64,000 bases of DNA, from the NCBI GenBank assembly GCA_002339675.1, contig DDKB01000016.1, positions 1 to 64,000 of the forward strand, given 5' to 3'. This stretch comes from Stutzerimonas stutzeri (GTDB lineage: Bacteria; Pseudomonadota; Gammaproteobacteria; Pseudomonadales; Pseudomonadaceae). The notes under the pieces were generated by a model. That model had not been told where the DNA came from, searched no databases, and saw nothing but the letters and a program-made list of their open reading frames with translations. The translations under genes were made by a program, and so were the position numbers. Below, one piece after another: positions 15,479-24,012 of the stretch; position 1 is the first letter of the stretch; the number at the start of each line of letters is the position of its first letter.

Positions 15479-15884
15479 ATGCCTGTCCCGGAAGCGCTCG
15501 TCGGGCTTCGGCCTGGTGGCCGCGCTATTCCTGATGATCGTGGTCACGCTTGTGATCCTCGCCATGGCCCGGTTGTCAGCCACACAGCACGGGACCAGCA
15601 GCCTGGCGATTCAGCAGGCGCGTGCGTACCAGGCGGCGCGGGCGGGCCTCGAGTGGGGCATCGCACGGGTGATGGGCGGTGGGGCCTGTTCTGCGGGCGC
15701 GCCGAGCCTGGCCGCCAGTGGGCTGTCGGATTTCACCGTCGGGGTGACCTGCGCATCCAGTACCTACGTCGAGGGGACGGGTTCCGTCACGATTTACCAA
15801 TTGACCGCGACGGCGCAGAACGGCACACCCGGCGACCGGCCGGATTATGCCTACCGCCAGCTCTCGGCCGTCGTGGAGCGATGA
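15459..15884 (+). CDS. mshP: MSHA minor pilin-like protein MshP
   Basis: About 141 residues. A leader of about 16 residues ends S-R-K-R-S-S-G before F-G-L-V-A-A-L-F-L-M, so the mature position-5 Glu of ordinary pilins is replaced by Ala, as in PilX/GspK-type proteins that cap the priming complex. The start could be ATG 15459 or ATG 15468; neither has an ideal ribosome site. The 5' end overlaps mshO by 20 bases. It is followed at once by the GTG start of mshQ. Confidence 0.78.
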   Translation: MSTMRPECLSRKRSSGFGLVAALFLMIVVTLVILAMARLSATQHGTSSLAIQQARAYQAARAGLEWGIARVMGGGACSAGAPSLAASGLSDFTVGVTCASSTYVEGTGSVTIYQLTATAQNGTPGDRPDYAYRQLSAVVER

Positions 15885-15885
15885 A

Positions 15886-18800
15886 GTGAAACGAAGTCAC
15901 AGGTTGTCTCGCCCGCGCCTGGCCACTTTCAGCGTTCTTGTGCTGGGGTTGCTGCTGTTGGCCGGCCAGGCGCAGGCTACTAACTATGCGCTGGAGGCCA
16001 ATCAGAAAAACCTTCCCCCGTGTAGCGGTAGCTGGAGCAAGAGCAACGGCAACAGCCTGTTCACCTGTTCGGGAGAGGTCACGCTGAACGCTGGTGATTC
16101 GGTTATGTCGAGTGGCGGTGTCACCCTTCAGGCGGCCGGGTTCAGCATCGCCAGCGCTACCATTGGCAGCTCCAGTGATCCCGTTTCGCTCGTGGCTGGG
16201 CAGGGTGGCATCACCTCGACCGGTACGTCGAGCTTCAGTGCTGCCGTGACGGCCAGCGGCAAGGTGCTGCTGGACCGCGCGACGATCGCCGGCAACCTGA
16301 CGGCAGGTGGTGCGATTTCCATGGGCGGCGGCCGCGTGGCTGGCGACGTCAGCTCGACAAATGGATCGGTGCAACTGACCAACGTTGCCGTGACGGGCTC
16401 GGTCGTTGCCAATAGCGGCGCAATCACACTCGATGGCGGCGCTGTCGGAGGGGATGTCGGTTCAGCGTCAAACCCGGTACAGCTCACCGACGTCTCCGTA
16501 GCCGGGAGCGTGTCAGCCGGTGGGAAGATTACCTTGGTTGGCGGCACGGTCACCGGGCTGGTCAATAGCAACTGCTGTGACGTGGTGACCAACGGAACCA
16601 ATCTTCAGGGCGGTGCGCGCTCGGGTTCTTCATCCCTGACGATTACCGGCGGGACGATCGAAGGCGACTTCTCTTCGGTAAATAACCCGGCCACGTTCAA
16701 CAATGTGACCCTGGTGTCCGGCACGGTGGTAGGGGGCGCGATCTCCTTCACCAACAGCACGGTCGGCTCTGCCACCGCGCCTGTCACGATGACGTCTCGC
16801 TACAACGCAATCAGCCTGTCCGGATCGCAGGTATACGGTGATCTCACGGCGCCCGGTTACTCGACGGTGAAGGTAGAAGATGGCAGTGCCGTTTACGGCA
16901 CCTGCCGGCCGAATTCAACGCCGGCCAATGCCTGCAAGAACACGCGGTTGTTGCTCAGTTGGTGGCTCAACGAGGGCAGCTGGAGCGGCGCGGCTGGCGA
17001 GGTGCTCGATCATTCCGGCAACAACCTGCACGGTCAGGCCTACAACGGTGCCGTGACGGCAGCCACGACGCCTGCGCTGGCAACGGTGAACGGTCAGGGT
17101 ACCTGCCGTTATGGCAGCTTTGCCGCCGCTTCCCGGCAGTACGTACAGGCCAGTCATGACGATCTGCTCAGCCTGCAACAGGACTTCACCATCGGTGTCT
17201 GGGTCAGGCCACGCACGCTGCCTGCCAGCGGGCTGATGAGCATCCTGTCGAAGGATGAAAACTACGAGTTCCATCTGCGCCCCGATGGCACCGTGAACTG
17301 GTGGTGGCAAACCAACAACCCGGGCGCGACGCGCGAGTTCAGTAGCACGGCCAAGGTCACCGTCGGCCAGTGGAACCACGTGGTGATCCGCTATACCGCG
17401 GCGCAGCAGTCCATCTATATCAACGGCGCGCTGGCGGGGCAGGCGAGTCTGAGCGGAACGCCGCTGGCCAATAGCGACCCCCTGCAGCTGGGCTGGGATC
17501 AGCTTGCCGGACGTTACTTCGACGGCGATCTGGACGAGCTGCGCATCTACCGGGGTGCGCTCAGTGGCTCGGAAATCTCGGCACTGGCCGCCGAACGGCA
17601 TCCATGCAGCCAGGCGTTGCAATGCGTGAAGGATGACTTCAACCGCACGGATCTGGGCACTGACTGGATCGTCTCCGACCGCGGGCTGACGCGCTTTACG
17701 CCTGCGATTTTCGGCAGTCGGCTGCGCCTGACCAGCAATGCGGGCAACGTTGCGACCGCGAGCGCGCTGCAACGGCTGTTTCCCGGCGAGGGCAACTACA
17801 TCCAGGCGCAGTTCACGTACTACGCCTACAACGGAAACGGCGCCGACGGCATCGCGCTGATCCTGTCCGATGCCAGGCAGACACCGCAGCCAGGTGGTTA
17901 CGGCGGTTCGCTGGGGTACGCCCAGCTGAACGGCACCAGTGGTTTTGCCGGCGGCTGGCTGGGTATCGCGCTGGACGAATACGGCAACTTTTCCAACCCG
18001 ACCGAAAACCGCCAGGGTGGGCCCGGCCTGCGGCAGGACTCGGTTGCCATCCGCGGCCCCGGCTCCGGTACGACCGGTTACCGCTATCTGGCGGGCACGC
18101 CTGCCGGCTTGAATCCGGGGGTCGATAGCGCGTCCAGCAGCACGCCCGCGCCGGGGCATACCTACCGCCTCACGATCGACGCGCGGACGTCGGGCAAGGC
18201 CCTGGTAACGGTCGAGCGCGACACCGGGTCTGGCTTCGTGGTGCTGCCCGGACTGGAGAGCTTCGACGCGCTGGCCGCCTCGGGAGAGAAGACCATCCCG
18301 CAGAACCTCTATCTGTCATTGACCGGCTCGACCGGTGGCTCGAATAACATTCACGAGATCGACGATCTGCAGATATGCGCCAGCGAGATCAAGCCGATCG
18401 GGCAGCAGATCCATCATTTCGACCTGAAATATTCCAGTCCGACCCTGACCTGCAACCCGCAGGAAGTCATGGTCACGGCCTGCCTGAATGCCGACTGCTC
18501 ACAGCGGTACACGGACCCCGTCGAGGTCGAGCTGACGGCCACGAATGGTGCGGTCTGGCAGGGCGGCACCGCCTTCGGGTTCTCGGGCGGCCAAGCGAAA
18601 GCCACGGTCCAGGTCACGAAAGTGGGCGAGGCGGTGATTGGCGTAGGCGGCTCGACGCCTCCAGCGCTTTCGTTCAATACGACGACCTGCTCGACGGTTG
18701 GCTGCAAACTGACGGGCGTCAAAAGCGGCTTCGTGTTCGATGTGCCCACCTTGACCGCTGCGAAGCCGCAGAACGACATTCTGCTTCGTGCGGTTCAGGC

Positions 18801-20469
18801 GGATGTGAACAACCCCGCGCAATGCGCGCCGGGTTTCTCCGGCGGCACGCGGACCATCCAGTTCACCTCTGGCTATTCCGACCCGGCAAGTGGAACTCAG
18901 CCGGTCGTGGTCAATGGGCAAGCGGTCACTAGCACTCCGACCGACGTCACGCTTACCTTCGACAGCAACGCACAGGCCAAATTGTCGGTGCGCTATGACG
19001 ATGCCGGGCTGATGACCCTGGCGGCGCGCTATGAACCCTCGAGCGGTAACGAGGCCGGACTGCTTATGCAGGGAAGCGACCAATTCGTCAGCAAGCCTTA
19101 CGGTCTGTGCATCCAGACAGTGCCCGCTGCCGAGCAGGCCTGTACTGCCGATGGCATCGCCTGCCCGCTGTTTCGCAACGGCGGAACTGTCATTCGAGCC
19201 GGTGATCCGTTTCCCGTCTCGCTTCGCGCGGTCGGCTGGCAGGCCGACGGCGAGGCGACAACCGCCGACCAGCTGTGCATCGGCAACCCCACCACGCCAA
19301 ATTTCCAGCTGTCGAAGATCGGGCTGGCCGCCCAGTTGGTTGCCCCGTCGTCGGGCGTCGTCGGATCGCTTTCGCTGACCGAGTACAACCACACGCTGGG
19401 CACCGCGACGAAGCTTGTCAACGCGGCTCAGCAGGACGCCATGAGTGTTTCGGAGGTAGGCATCTTTCGCCTGGCTGCCTCGCCGCCGGCCTATTTCGGC
19501 GAGGCGATCAATGGCGGCACGAGCAATCGGATCGGTCGCTTTTCGCCGGCCTTTCTTGGGGCTTCCGGTAGCGCCAGCCTGACGCCCAGCTGCGGACCGG
19601 CCTTCAGCTACCAAGGCCAGCCCATCGCGTTTGCCAGCGGTTGGGAGCCGACACTGATCGTGACCGGCTATAACCGTCAGGGTGCCGTGACACGCAACTA
19701 TGACCGGGGCGAATTCTGGCGCTTGAGCATCCCGGCGGTGGGCAGCTACACCTCGGCAGTGGGGCGAGCCGGCCTGGATGCGCGCCTGGCCGCGACCGGC
19801 GTCGCAAACGTTTCCACCACTGGAAGCAACGACGGCGACGGCATCCGGACCTATCGCTGGAGCGGCCAGTCGCTCGTCTATACGCCAGCGTCCAAGCCGT
19901 CGGCGGACGACCTGCCGTTCCCCGCTAAGGTGGTCCAGACATTCTCCGCCGCAAGCCTGACCGACGCCGATTCCGCTTGTCTGGCCGGTGCGAGTGGCTG
20001 CCAAGCGTACAGTTATGAATTCGTCGACGAGCCCGGTAGCCAGGTACGTCTGGGTCGGCTGAATGTCGGCAATGCCCACGGCTCCGAGCTGCAATCACTG
20101 ACATTACCGCTGACGATCGAGTCCTGGCGCACGACCGCGGCGGGGCCCGTTTTTCTGACCGAGCCCGAAGATAGCTGTACGACCGCGGCCGGGCTCGCTG
20201 GCGCACAACTGGATGGCTTCACCGGCCGGCTTGCCAGCGGTGAGACTGACGTGGTCTCGACCCTCCTGAACCTCGGCGTGGGGCAGCTCGGGCTGAGCGC
20301 GCCGGGCGCCGGGAACGATGGTTCGGTCGATGTTTCCTTTCCGGGGATGCCCGACTGGTTGCGTTATGACTGGCGCGGTAGCGGACGCGAGGCGGGCCGA
20401 GGTCACGCCACGTTTGGCATCTATGCCGGGGCTAAACCGCTGATCTTTCGCCGAGAGATGTATCGATAA
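15886..20469 (+). CDS. mshQ: Very large MSHA-associated adhesin MshQ
   Basis: 1527 residues. GTG 15886 is preceded by GGAG and gives a clean signal peptide ending A-G-Q-A-Q-A. Regions, from sequence pattern: about 60-345, repeated short G-G-x-V-x-G-D-V/S-V motifs suggesting a beta-helix; about 350-570, a LamG/concanavalin-like domain (L-L-L-S-W-W-L-N-E-G ... G-D-L-D-E-L-R-I-Y-R-G); about 580-835, a second lectin-like fold of the bacterial L-type lectin kind; about 840-1527, the large C-terminal region typical of MshQ (DUF6701). Extracellular and probably at the pilus tip. Carbohydrate or surface binding is inferred from the folds. It is the last gene before a strong terminator. Confidence 0.85.
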   Translation: MKRSHRLSRPRLATFSVLVLGLLLLAGQAQATNYALEANQKNLPPCSGSWSKSNGNSLFTCSGEVTLNAGDSVMSSGGVTLQAAGFSIASATIGSSSDPVSLVAGQGGITSTGTSSFSAAVTASGKVLLDRATIAGNLTAGGAISMGGGRVAGDVSSTNGSVQLTNVAVTGSVVANSGAITLDGGAVGGDVGSASNPVQLTDVSVAGSVSAGGKITLVGGTVTGLVNSNCCDVVTNGTNLQGGARSGSSSLTITGGTIEGDFSSVNNPATFNNVTLVSGTVVGGAISFTNSTVGSATAPVTMTSRYNAISLSGSQVYGDLTAPGYSTVKVEDGSAVYGTCRPNSTPANACKNTRLLLSWWLNEGSWSGAAGEVLDHSGNNLHGQAYNGAVTAATTPALATVNGQGTCRYGSFAAASRQYVQASHDDLLSLQQDFTIGVWVRPRTLPASGLMSILSKDENYEFHLRPDGTVNWWWQTNNPGATREFSSTAKVTVGQWNHVVIRYTAAQQSIYINGALAGQASLSGTPLANSDPLQLGWDQLAGRYFDGDLDELRIYRGALSGSEISALAAERHPCSQALQCVKDDFNRTDLGTDWIVSDRGLTRFTPAIFGSRLRLTSNAGNVATASALQRLFPGEGNYIQAQFTYYAYNGNGADGIALILSDARQTPQPGGYGGSLGYAQLNGTSGFAGGWLGIALDEYGNFSNPTENRQGGPGLRQDSVAIRGPGSGTTGYRYLAGTPAGLNPGVDSASSSTPAPGHTYRLTIDARTSGKALVTVERDTGSGFVVLPGLESFDALAASGEKTIPQNLYLSLTGSTGGSNNIHEIDDLQICASEIKPIGQQIHHFDLKYSSPTLTCNPQEVMVTACLNADCSQRYTDPVEVELTATNGAVWQGGTAFGFSGGQAKATVQVTKVGEAVIGVGGSTPPALSFNTTTCSTVGCKLTGVKSGFVFDVPTLTAAKPQNDILLRAVQADVNNPAQCAPGFSGGTRTIQFTSGYSDPASGTQPVVVNGQAVTSTPTDVTLTFDSNAQAKLSVRYDDAGLMTLAARYEPSSGNEAGLLMQGSDQFVSKPYGLCIQTVPAAEQACTADGIACPLFRNGGTVIRAGDPFPVSLRAVGWQADGEATTADQLCIGNPTTPNFQLSKIGLAAQLVAPSSGVVGSLSLTEYNHTLGTATKLVNAAQQDAMSVSEVGIFRLAASPPAYFGEAINGGTSNRIGRFSPAFLGASGSASLTPSCGPAFSYQGQPIAFASGWEPTLIVTGYNRQGAVTRNYDRGEFWRLSIPAVGSYTSAVGRAGLDARLAATGVANVSTTGSNDGDGIRTYRWSGQSLVYTPASKPSADDLPFPAKVVQTFSAASLTDADSACLAGASGCQAYSYEFVDEPGSQVRLGRLNVGNAHGSELQSLTLPLTIESWRTTAAGPVFLTEPEDSCTTAAGLAGAQLDGFTGRLASGETDVVSTLLNLGVGQLGLSAPGAGNDGSVDVSFPGMPDWLRYDWRGSGREAGRGHATFGIYAGAKPLIFRREMYR

Positions 20470-20472
20470 AAC

Positions 20473-20503
20473 AAAGGGGCCGCTCACTGAGCGGCCCCTT
20501 TGT
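20473..20503 (+). terminator. Strong intrinsic terminator of the MSHA locus
   Basis: AAAGGGGCCGCTC and GAGCGGCCCCTTT form a perfect 13-bp stem with a 3-base loop, flanked by A and T tracts, 3 bases after the mshQ stop. It may work in both directions. The 316 bases from 20503 to 20818 contain no credible gene; only short imperfect inverted repeats (GAAACTAGC near 20557 against CCAGTTTCTAG near 20590) are seen. Confidence 0.85.
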
Positions 20504-20818
20504 CATTCTGCTGTAAAAGAGGGGAATCCCTGGCCTGCCTGTACCAGGGCCCCCGAAACTAGCTGTGACTGCACTATTGCATCGGTCGTGCCAGTTTCTA
20601 GAGATTGTCTGATCTGGCGATATCAGGGGCTGCTCTGGCGAGATAGAGCGGGCTGTAAGCCACGGTTCCTGCGGGATTCGGTGGCGTGCCTCAGGTTCGG
20701 CTGCTCGAAGAAGAGCGCGACATGAAGGGCGCCTCGGGGGGGGGGCTTGGGTTGGAAACGGGGCGTGCGCGCCTGTGGAAGGTGCTTCGTGCGCAGACGG
20801 TGCCCCGCTTTGGCGCAG

Positions 20819-21235
20819 CTAGTTCTGCTCGGGCCAGACCCGCAGCGGGGCGCCATGGGCAGGCCAGAAGCGCAGCTGGTCGATCTTCGAAACATCCCAG
20901 CGCTCGATCTGCGACAGCAACGTCAGGAAGTGCTGTTCCTGCTGCATGAGGTGCTCGGCGCACTGCTTGCGAGTGCTGCCGATTTCGCTGAAGCGTAGCG
21001 TTTGCCCGTCGCGCTGGTAGTTGGCGAACCAGTGGTTACAACCGGCGTTGCCGTAGGCACGGTCTTCGCTGAAGGTCAGTGAGACGGGGTTGCGTCCGAC
21101 CACGGGTTCGTCGCCGATCCACTCGGCGATGTAGGTCACGTCGTTCTGCAGGGTCAGCGGTTCGACCGCGCAGCCGGCGATACCCAGGCAAAGTACTGAC
21201 AGCGTCGCTGCGCCAGCGTGTGTTGCAGGGCTCAT
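20819..21235 (-). CDS. META-domain (HslJ-like) lipoprotein
   Basis: 138 residues with a lipoprotein signal ending L-G-I-A-G-C. The mature part has the META-domain pattern: V-S-L-T-F-S-E-D-R-A-Y-G-N-A-G-C-N-H-W-F-A-N-Y followed by a Cys in S-T-R-K-Q-C-A-E. META/HslJ proteins are small beta-sheet envelope proteins; HslJ is linked to novobiocin resistance and heat shock, but the molecular role is unclear. The ATG overlaps the stop of the upstream gene (21232-21669), so the two form a small operon. Confidence 0.8.
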   Translation of the reverse strand: MSPATHAGAATLSVLCLGIAGCAVEPLTLQNDVTYIAEWIGDEPVVGRNPVSLTFSEDRAYGNAGCNHWFANYQRDGQTLRFSEIGSTRKQCAEHLMQQEQHFLTLLSQIERWDVSKIDQLRFWPAHGAPLRVWPEQN

Positions 21236-21669
21236 GCTTCGACCCTCCGGCAAGCCGGGCAGAGGTGTCGGCCCGCGTCGTTGGTCCAGCCCAGCTCGGC
21301 GATACGCGCTTCGGCGGCCGGGGCGCGCGCGGCTTCGCCGTTGGCGGCATCTACAGCGAACTCGAAGTCCAGTTGTTTGCCGCAGCCGTCGCAATCGACC
21401 TGCCAGTTCAGAATCGCCAGTTCGCGAAACACCGGCCCGTTCGCCACGGCCATCCACTGGCCCGGCGGATTGATCAGGTGACGCACCTTGTCCACGGTCA
21501 GCCGCTGGGACAGCTCGCGGCTGCCCTTGAGGGTGACGATCAGGACGTCGCCGGCGCGCACGTTGCCGCCGTTGCCGGTGACCTGGTAACGGCCCGGTGC
21601 CAGGGCCCGGCATTCGGTGAGGGTGTGTCCGGGGTTGAGCAGGGTGTAGCGGAAATCGTGTTCGGCCAT
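21232..21669 (-). CDS. Conserved protein with two Cys-x2-Cys pairs, unknown function
   Basis: A 145-residue cytosolic protein (no signal). C-D-G-C near residue 94 and C-P-A-C near residue 139 form a likely zinc-binding tetrad. The N-terminal half (residues about 20-70) has a compact beta pattern with G-D-V-L-I-V-T-L-K-G. I do not recognise the family. It is translationally coupled to the downstream META lipoprotein gene. The AT-poor region before it (21670-21853) has no gene but carries a hairpin. Confidence 0.6.
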   Translation of the reverse strand: MAEHDFRYTLLNPGHTLTECRALAPGRYQVTGNGGNVRAGDVLIVTLKGSRELSQRLTVDKVRHLINPPGQWMAVANGPVFRELAILNWQVDCDGCGKQLDFEFAVDAANGEAARAPAAEARIAELGWTNDAGRHLCPACRRVEA

Positions 21670-21812
21670 GACTCGCGATCGATTCGGAATGGGGGAGGGC
21701 GATGAGCCGGTAATGCTAGCACGGCGGAGCCTGGGGAGCGGGCGCGGGATGGAGCTTCAAGCTGGCGGCTAAAAGCTGAAACGGTTGGTTCGGGCTGAAC
21801 GTTTGCGAGCCA

Positions 21813-21836
21813 ACGCCTCTGCGGCAGCAGAGGCGT
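21813..21836 (-). terminator. Perfect hairpin downstream of the dienelactone-hydrolase gene
   Basis: ACGCCTCTGC and GCAGAGGCGT pair perfectly across GGCA, 18 bases past the stop of the minus-strand gene at 21854-22636. There is no clear T-run on the minus strand, so termination is likely but not certain. Confidence 0.5.
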
Positions 21837-21853
21837 CGGGCAGGAGATGGACT

Positions 21854-22636
21854 CTATTCGAAGGTTTCGTTCAGGAAGCGCTGCATGTCCTGCCAGGAGC
21901 GTTCGTCGGCGCCCTGGTTGTAGGCGACGTCGACGCCCTGTTTCTGGAATTTGTCGGCGCCGGGGTTGGTGAATCCGTGTTTGGCGCCGGGCAGGGAGAC
22001 GAGCTGGTAGTCGGCGCCGGCCTTGACCATTTCGGCGCTCAGTGCCGCGACGTCATCCGCGCTGACCATGCTGTCGGCGGCGCCATGTTCGACCAGGACG
22101 CGCGCCTTGACACTGCCGGCGGTGGCGCGGGTCTGGGTCGCCAGTGCCCCATGGAAGCTGACGACGCCGTCGAGCGGGGCGCCCTGGCGCGCCATGTCCA
22201 GCACGACCTTGCCACCAAAGCAGTAGCCCACCGCGGCAAGCTTGTCGGCATCGGTCTGCGGTTGTTGCTTGAGCAGGTCCAGCCCGGCATTGAAGCGCCC
22301 CTTGGCGGCCTCGGCATCGGACAGCGCAGCCTTCATGAAGCTCATGGCGTCCTTGGGATGCTCGGTGTGCTTGCCCTGGCCGTACATGTCAATGGCCAGC
22401 GCGCTGTAGCCCAGTTCGGCGAGGTCGCGGGCGCGCCGCTTGGCGTAGTCGTTGAGTCCCCACCATTCATGGACGACCACCACGCCAGGACGCTTGCCGT
22501 CGACCGCATCGTCATAGGCGTAGTAGCCGACCATCTCGGTCCCATCGGCGGCGGTGTAGGGGATTTCCCGGGTCTGGACTTCAGCGTGGGCGACGGCGCT
22601 GATGGCCATCAATGTACCGAGCAGGCAGTAACGCAT
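21854..22636 (-). CDS. Dienelactone-hydrolase family protein, exported
   Basis: 260 residues of the alpha/beta hydrolase fold. A signal peptide (M-R-Y-C-L-L-G-T-L-M-A-I-S-A-V-A-H-A) precedes a DLH domain with nucleophile G-Y-C-F-G-G, the acidic residue in A-A-D-S-M, and the catalytic His in K-H-G-F. The Cys nucleophile is the mark of the family, which hydrolyses lactone or ester bonds. AAGGAAACCACC precedes the ATG. Periplasmic location is inferred from the signal. The substrate is unknown. It has its own likely promoter (22673-22701) and is not part of the nap operon. Confidence 0.85.
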   Translation of the reverse strand: MRYCLLGTLMAISAVAHAEVQTREIPYTAADGTEMVGYYAYDDAVDGKRPGVVVVHEWWGLNDYAKRRARDLAELGYSALAIDMYGQGKHTEHPKDAMSFMKAALSDAEAAKGRFNAGLDLLKQQPQTDADKLAAVGYCFGGKVVLDMARQGAPLDGVVSFHGALATQTRATAGSVKARVLVEHGAADSMVSADDVAALSAEMVKAGADYQLVSLPGAKHGFTNPGADKFQKQGVDVAYNQGADERSWQDMQRFLNETFE

Positions 22637-22672
22637 GGTGGTTTCCTTGTGGACGGTATCGAGGGTCTTCGA

Positions 22673-22701
22673 TAAATAGCTGGAGTTTGGCTCGCGCGCA
22701 A
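22673..22701 (-). promoter_or_regulatory. Sigma-70-like promoter of the dienelactone-hydrolase gene
   Basis: On the minus strand TTGCGC (22696-22701) and TATTTA (22673-22678) are 17 bases apart, 37 bases before the ATG. Assigned by eye. Confidence 0.4.
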
Positions 22702-22876
22702 CCGGCAATGCCTGCTGGGGGCGGGGTCTACAGGAGGAAAGAAAGGGAAGGGAGGGGGCGGAGGCGCTTGCTCTGCCGACCGGGCAGGCCATGGCAGGCT
22801 GAACGACGTGTTCAGGGAGCCGGCCGATCCGAGCCGTCGTTGATCTCGATCGCGCTTGGAGGCGTGATGCCGGCAG

Positions 22877-22904
22877 CCGGCCCGGTCGAAGCGACCAGGG
22901 CCGG
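22877..22904 (-). terminator. GC-rich hairpin after napC
   Basis: CCGGCCCGGTCG (22877-22888) pairs with CGACCAGGGCCGG (22892-22904) with one bulged base and a 3-base loop. It lies 7 bases after the napC stop on the minus strand. No U-tract follows, so it could be a stability hairpin or a weak terminator. Confidence 0.5.
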
Positions 22905-22911
22905 CAGGTGG

Positions 22912-23508
22912 TTACCAGCCCGGTACGCCGTGCATGTCCGGCAGGCGGTGGGCGATGCCCTTGTGGCAGTCGATGCAGGTGGCTTCGCCCTTGGCCAGGG
23001 CGGTCGAGTGGAACTGCGCCGCGCGCTTGGACTGCTTGGTGAAGTCCATGTAGTCGAAGTTGTGGCAGTTGCGGCATTCGAGCGAGTCGTTGGCCTTCAG
23101 GCGCCGCCATTCCCGCTCGGCCATCTCGCGGCGCATGCCGAGGAATTTCTCGCGGGTGTTGATGGTGCCGAAGATCTTGCCCCAGACCTCCTTGGAGGCC
23201 TGCATCTTGCGTGCAATCTTGTCGGTCCACTTGTGCGGGACGTGGCAATCCGGACAGGTGGCGCGCACCCCCGAGCGGTTGCTGTAGTGGATGGTGTCCT
23301 TGATCTCCATGTACACGTTGTCGCGCATCTCGTGACAGGAAATGCAGAAGGTCTCGGTGTTGGTCGCTTCGAGGGCGGTATTGAACCCGCCCCAGAAGAC
23401 GATGCCGGCGATAAACCCGCCGAGCGCCAGCACGCCCAGGCTGTAGTGCACGCTGGGACGGCGCAGGACCGTCCAGTATCGCTTGAGAAACGACAGTATC
23501 GACTTCAT
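22912..23508 (-). CDS. napC: Periplasmic nitrate reductase quinol dehydrogenase NapC
   Basis: A 198-residue tetrahaem c-type cytochrome of the NapC/NirT family. It is anchored by one N-terminal helix (about 22-42) and faces the periplasm. Haem motifs are C55-I-S-C-H59, C85-P-D-C-H89, C145-R-N-C-H149 and C178-I-D-C-H182. It passes electrons from the quinol pool to NapB and NapA. Last gene of napEDABC, 10 bases after napB. Length and haem number are normal. Confidence 0.95.
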   Translation of the reverse strand: MKSILSFLKRYWTVLRRPSVHYSLGVLALGGFIAGIVFWGGFNTALEATNTETFCISCHEMRDNVYMEIKDTIHYSNRSGVRATCPDCHVPHKWTDKIARKMQASKEVWGKIFGTINTREKFLGMRREMAEREWRRLKANDSLECRNCHNFDYMDFTKQSKRAAQFHSTALAKGEATCIDCHKGIAHRLPDMHGVPGW

Positions 23509-23518
23509 CCGGGCGTCC

Positions 23519-24001
23519 TCACTGTTCGTTCTGCGTGTGTTCGTGATACAGCAGTTTGTCGATGTTCTTGAAATCGTTCTTCACCAGGGGTTTCACGTCC
23601 TGCTGCACCACGTGGCACTGGGTGCAGAAATACCGACGGGGGGATACGGTGCCCAGCGTCTGCCCATCCCGGTCCGAGAAGTGGGTGATGCTGATCATCG
23701 GCGCCTGGGTTCGGGCGCTGTTGGCGCGGCTGTGGCACGACAGGCACTTGCTGCTGTTCTTGTCGATCTGGTAGCCGCGAATGGTGTGCGGGATGGTCGG
23801 TGGTTGTTCGGGGTAGTTGCGCTCGCGGCGCAGGTCCTTGTTTTCTTCGTCCTTGAGTGGGGGCGGAGTGAATTCCTGGGTCAGGGTGCCGCCCGGGCGG
23901 CGGCCGTCCGGGGCGGGGGCGTCCAGGGGATAGTCCGGCCCGGCCGCGACGGCCAGGCCGAACACCGCGAGGAGCGTCAAAGGCAGTAGGCGAAATTTCA
24001 T
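23519..24001 (-). CDS. napB: Periplasmic nitrate reductase dihaem subunit NapB
   Basis: 160 residues with a Sec signal (M-K-F-R-L-L-P-L-T-L-L-A-V-F-G-L-A-V-A-A). Two haem-c sites, C-L-S-C-H (about 86-90) and C-T-Q-C-H (about 126-130), match the family. It receives electrons from NapC and hands them to the NapA iron-sulphur centre. GAGGAG lies 8-13 bases before the ATG. It starts 11 bases after napA. Confidence 0.95.
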   Translation of the reverse strand: MKFRLLPLTLLAVFGLAVAAGPDYPLDAPAPDGRRPGGTLTQEFTPPPLKDEENKDLRRERNYPEQPPTIPHTIRGYQIDKNSSKCLSCHSRANSARTQAPMISITHFSDRDGQTLGTVSPRRYFCTQCHVVQQDVKPLVKNDFKNIDKLLYHEHTQNEQ

Positions 24002-24012
24002 GGCGACTCTCC

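Noticed and set aside
16915..18159. Minus-strand frame opposite the lectin part of mshQ
   Set aside because: Arg/Gly/Ala-rich with no domain; the mshQ reading frame is uninterrupted with signal peptide, lectin folds and a terminator.
22637..22911. napF/napG/napH or another nap gene in the gap after napC
   Set aside because: All frames in this gap lack ferredoxin Cys clusters or any recognisable motif; only a hairpin and a promoter for the next gene are supported.
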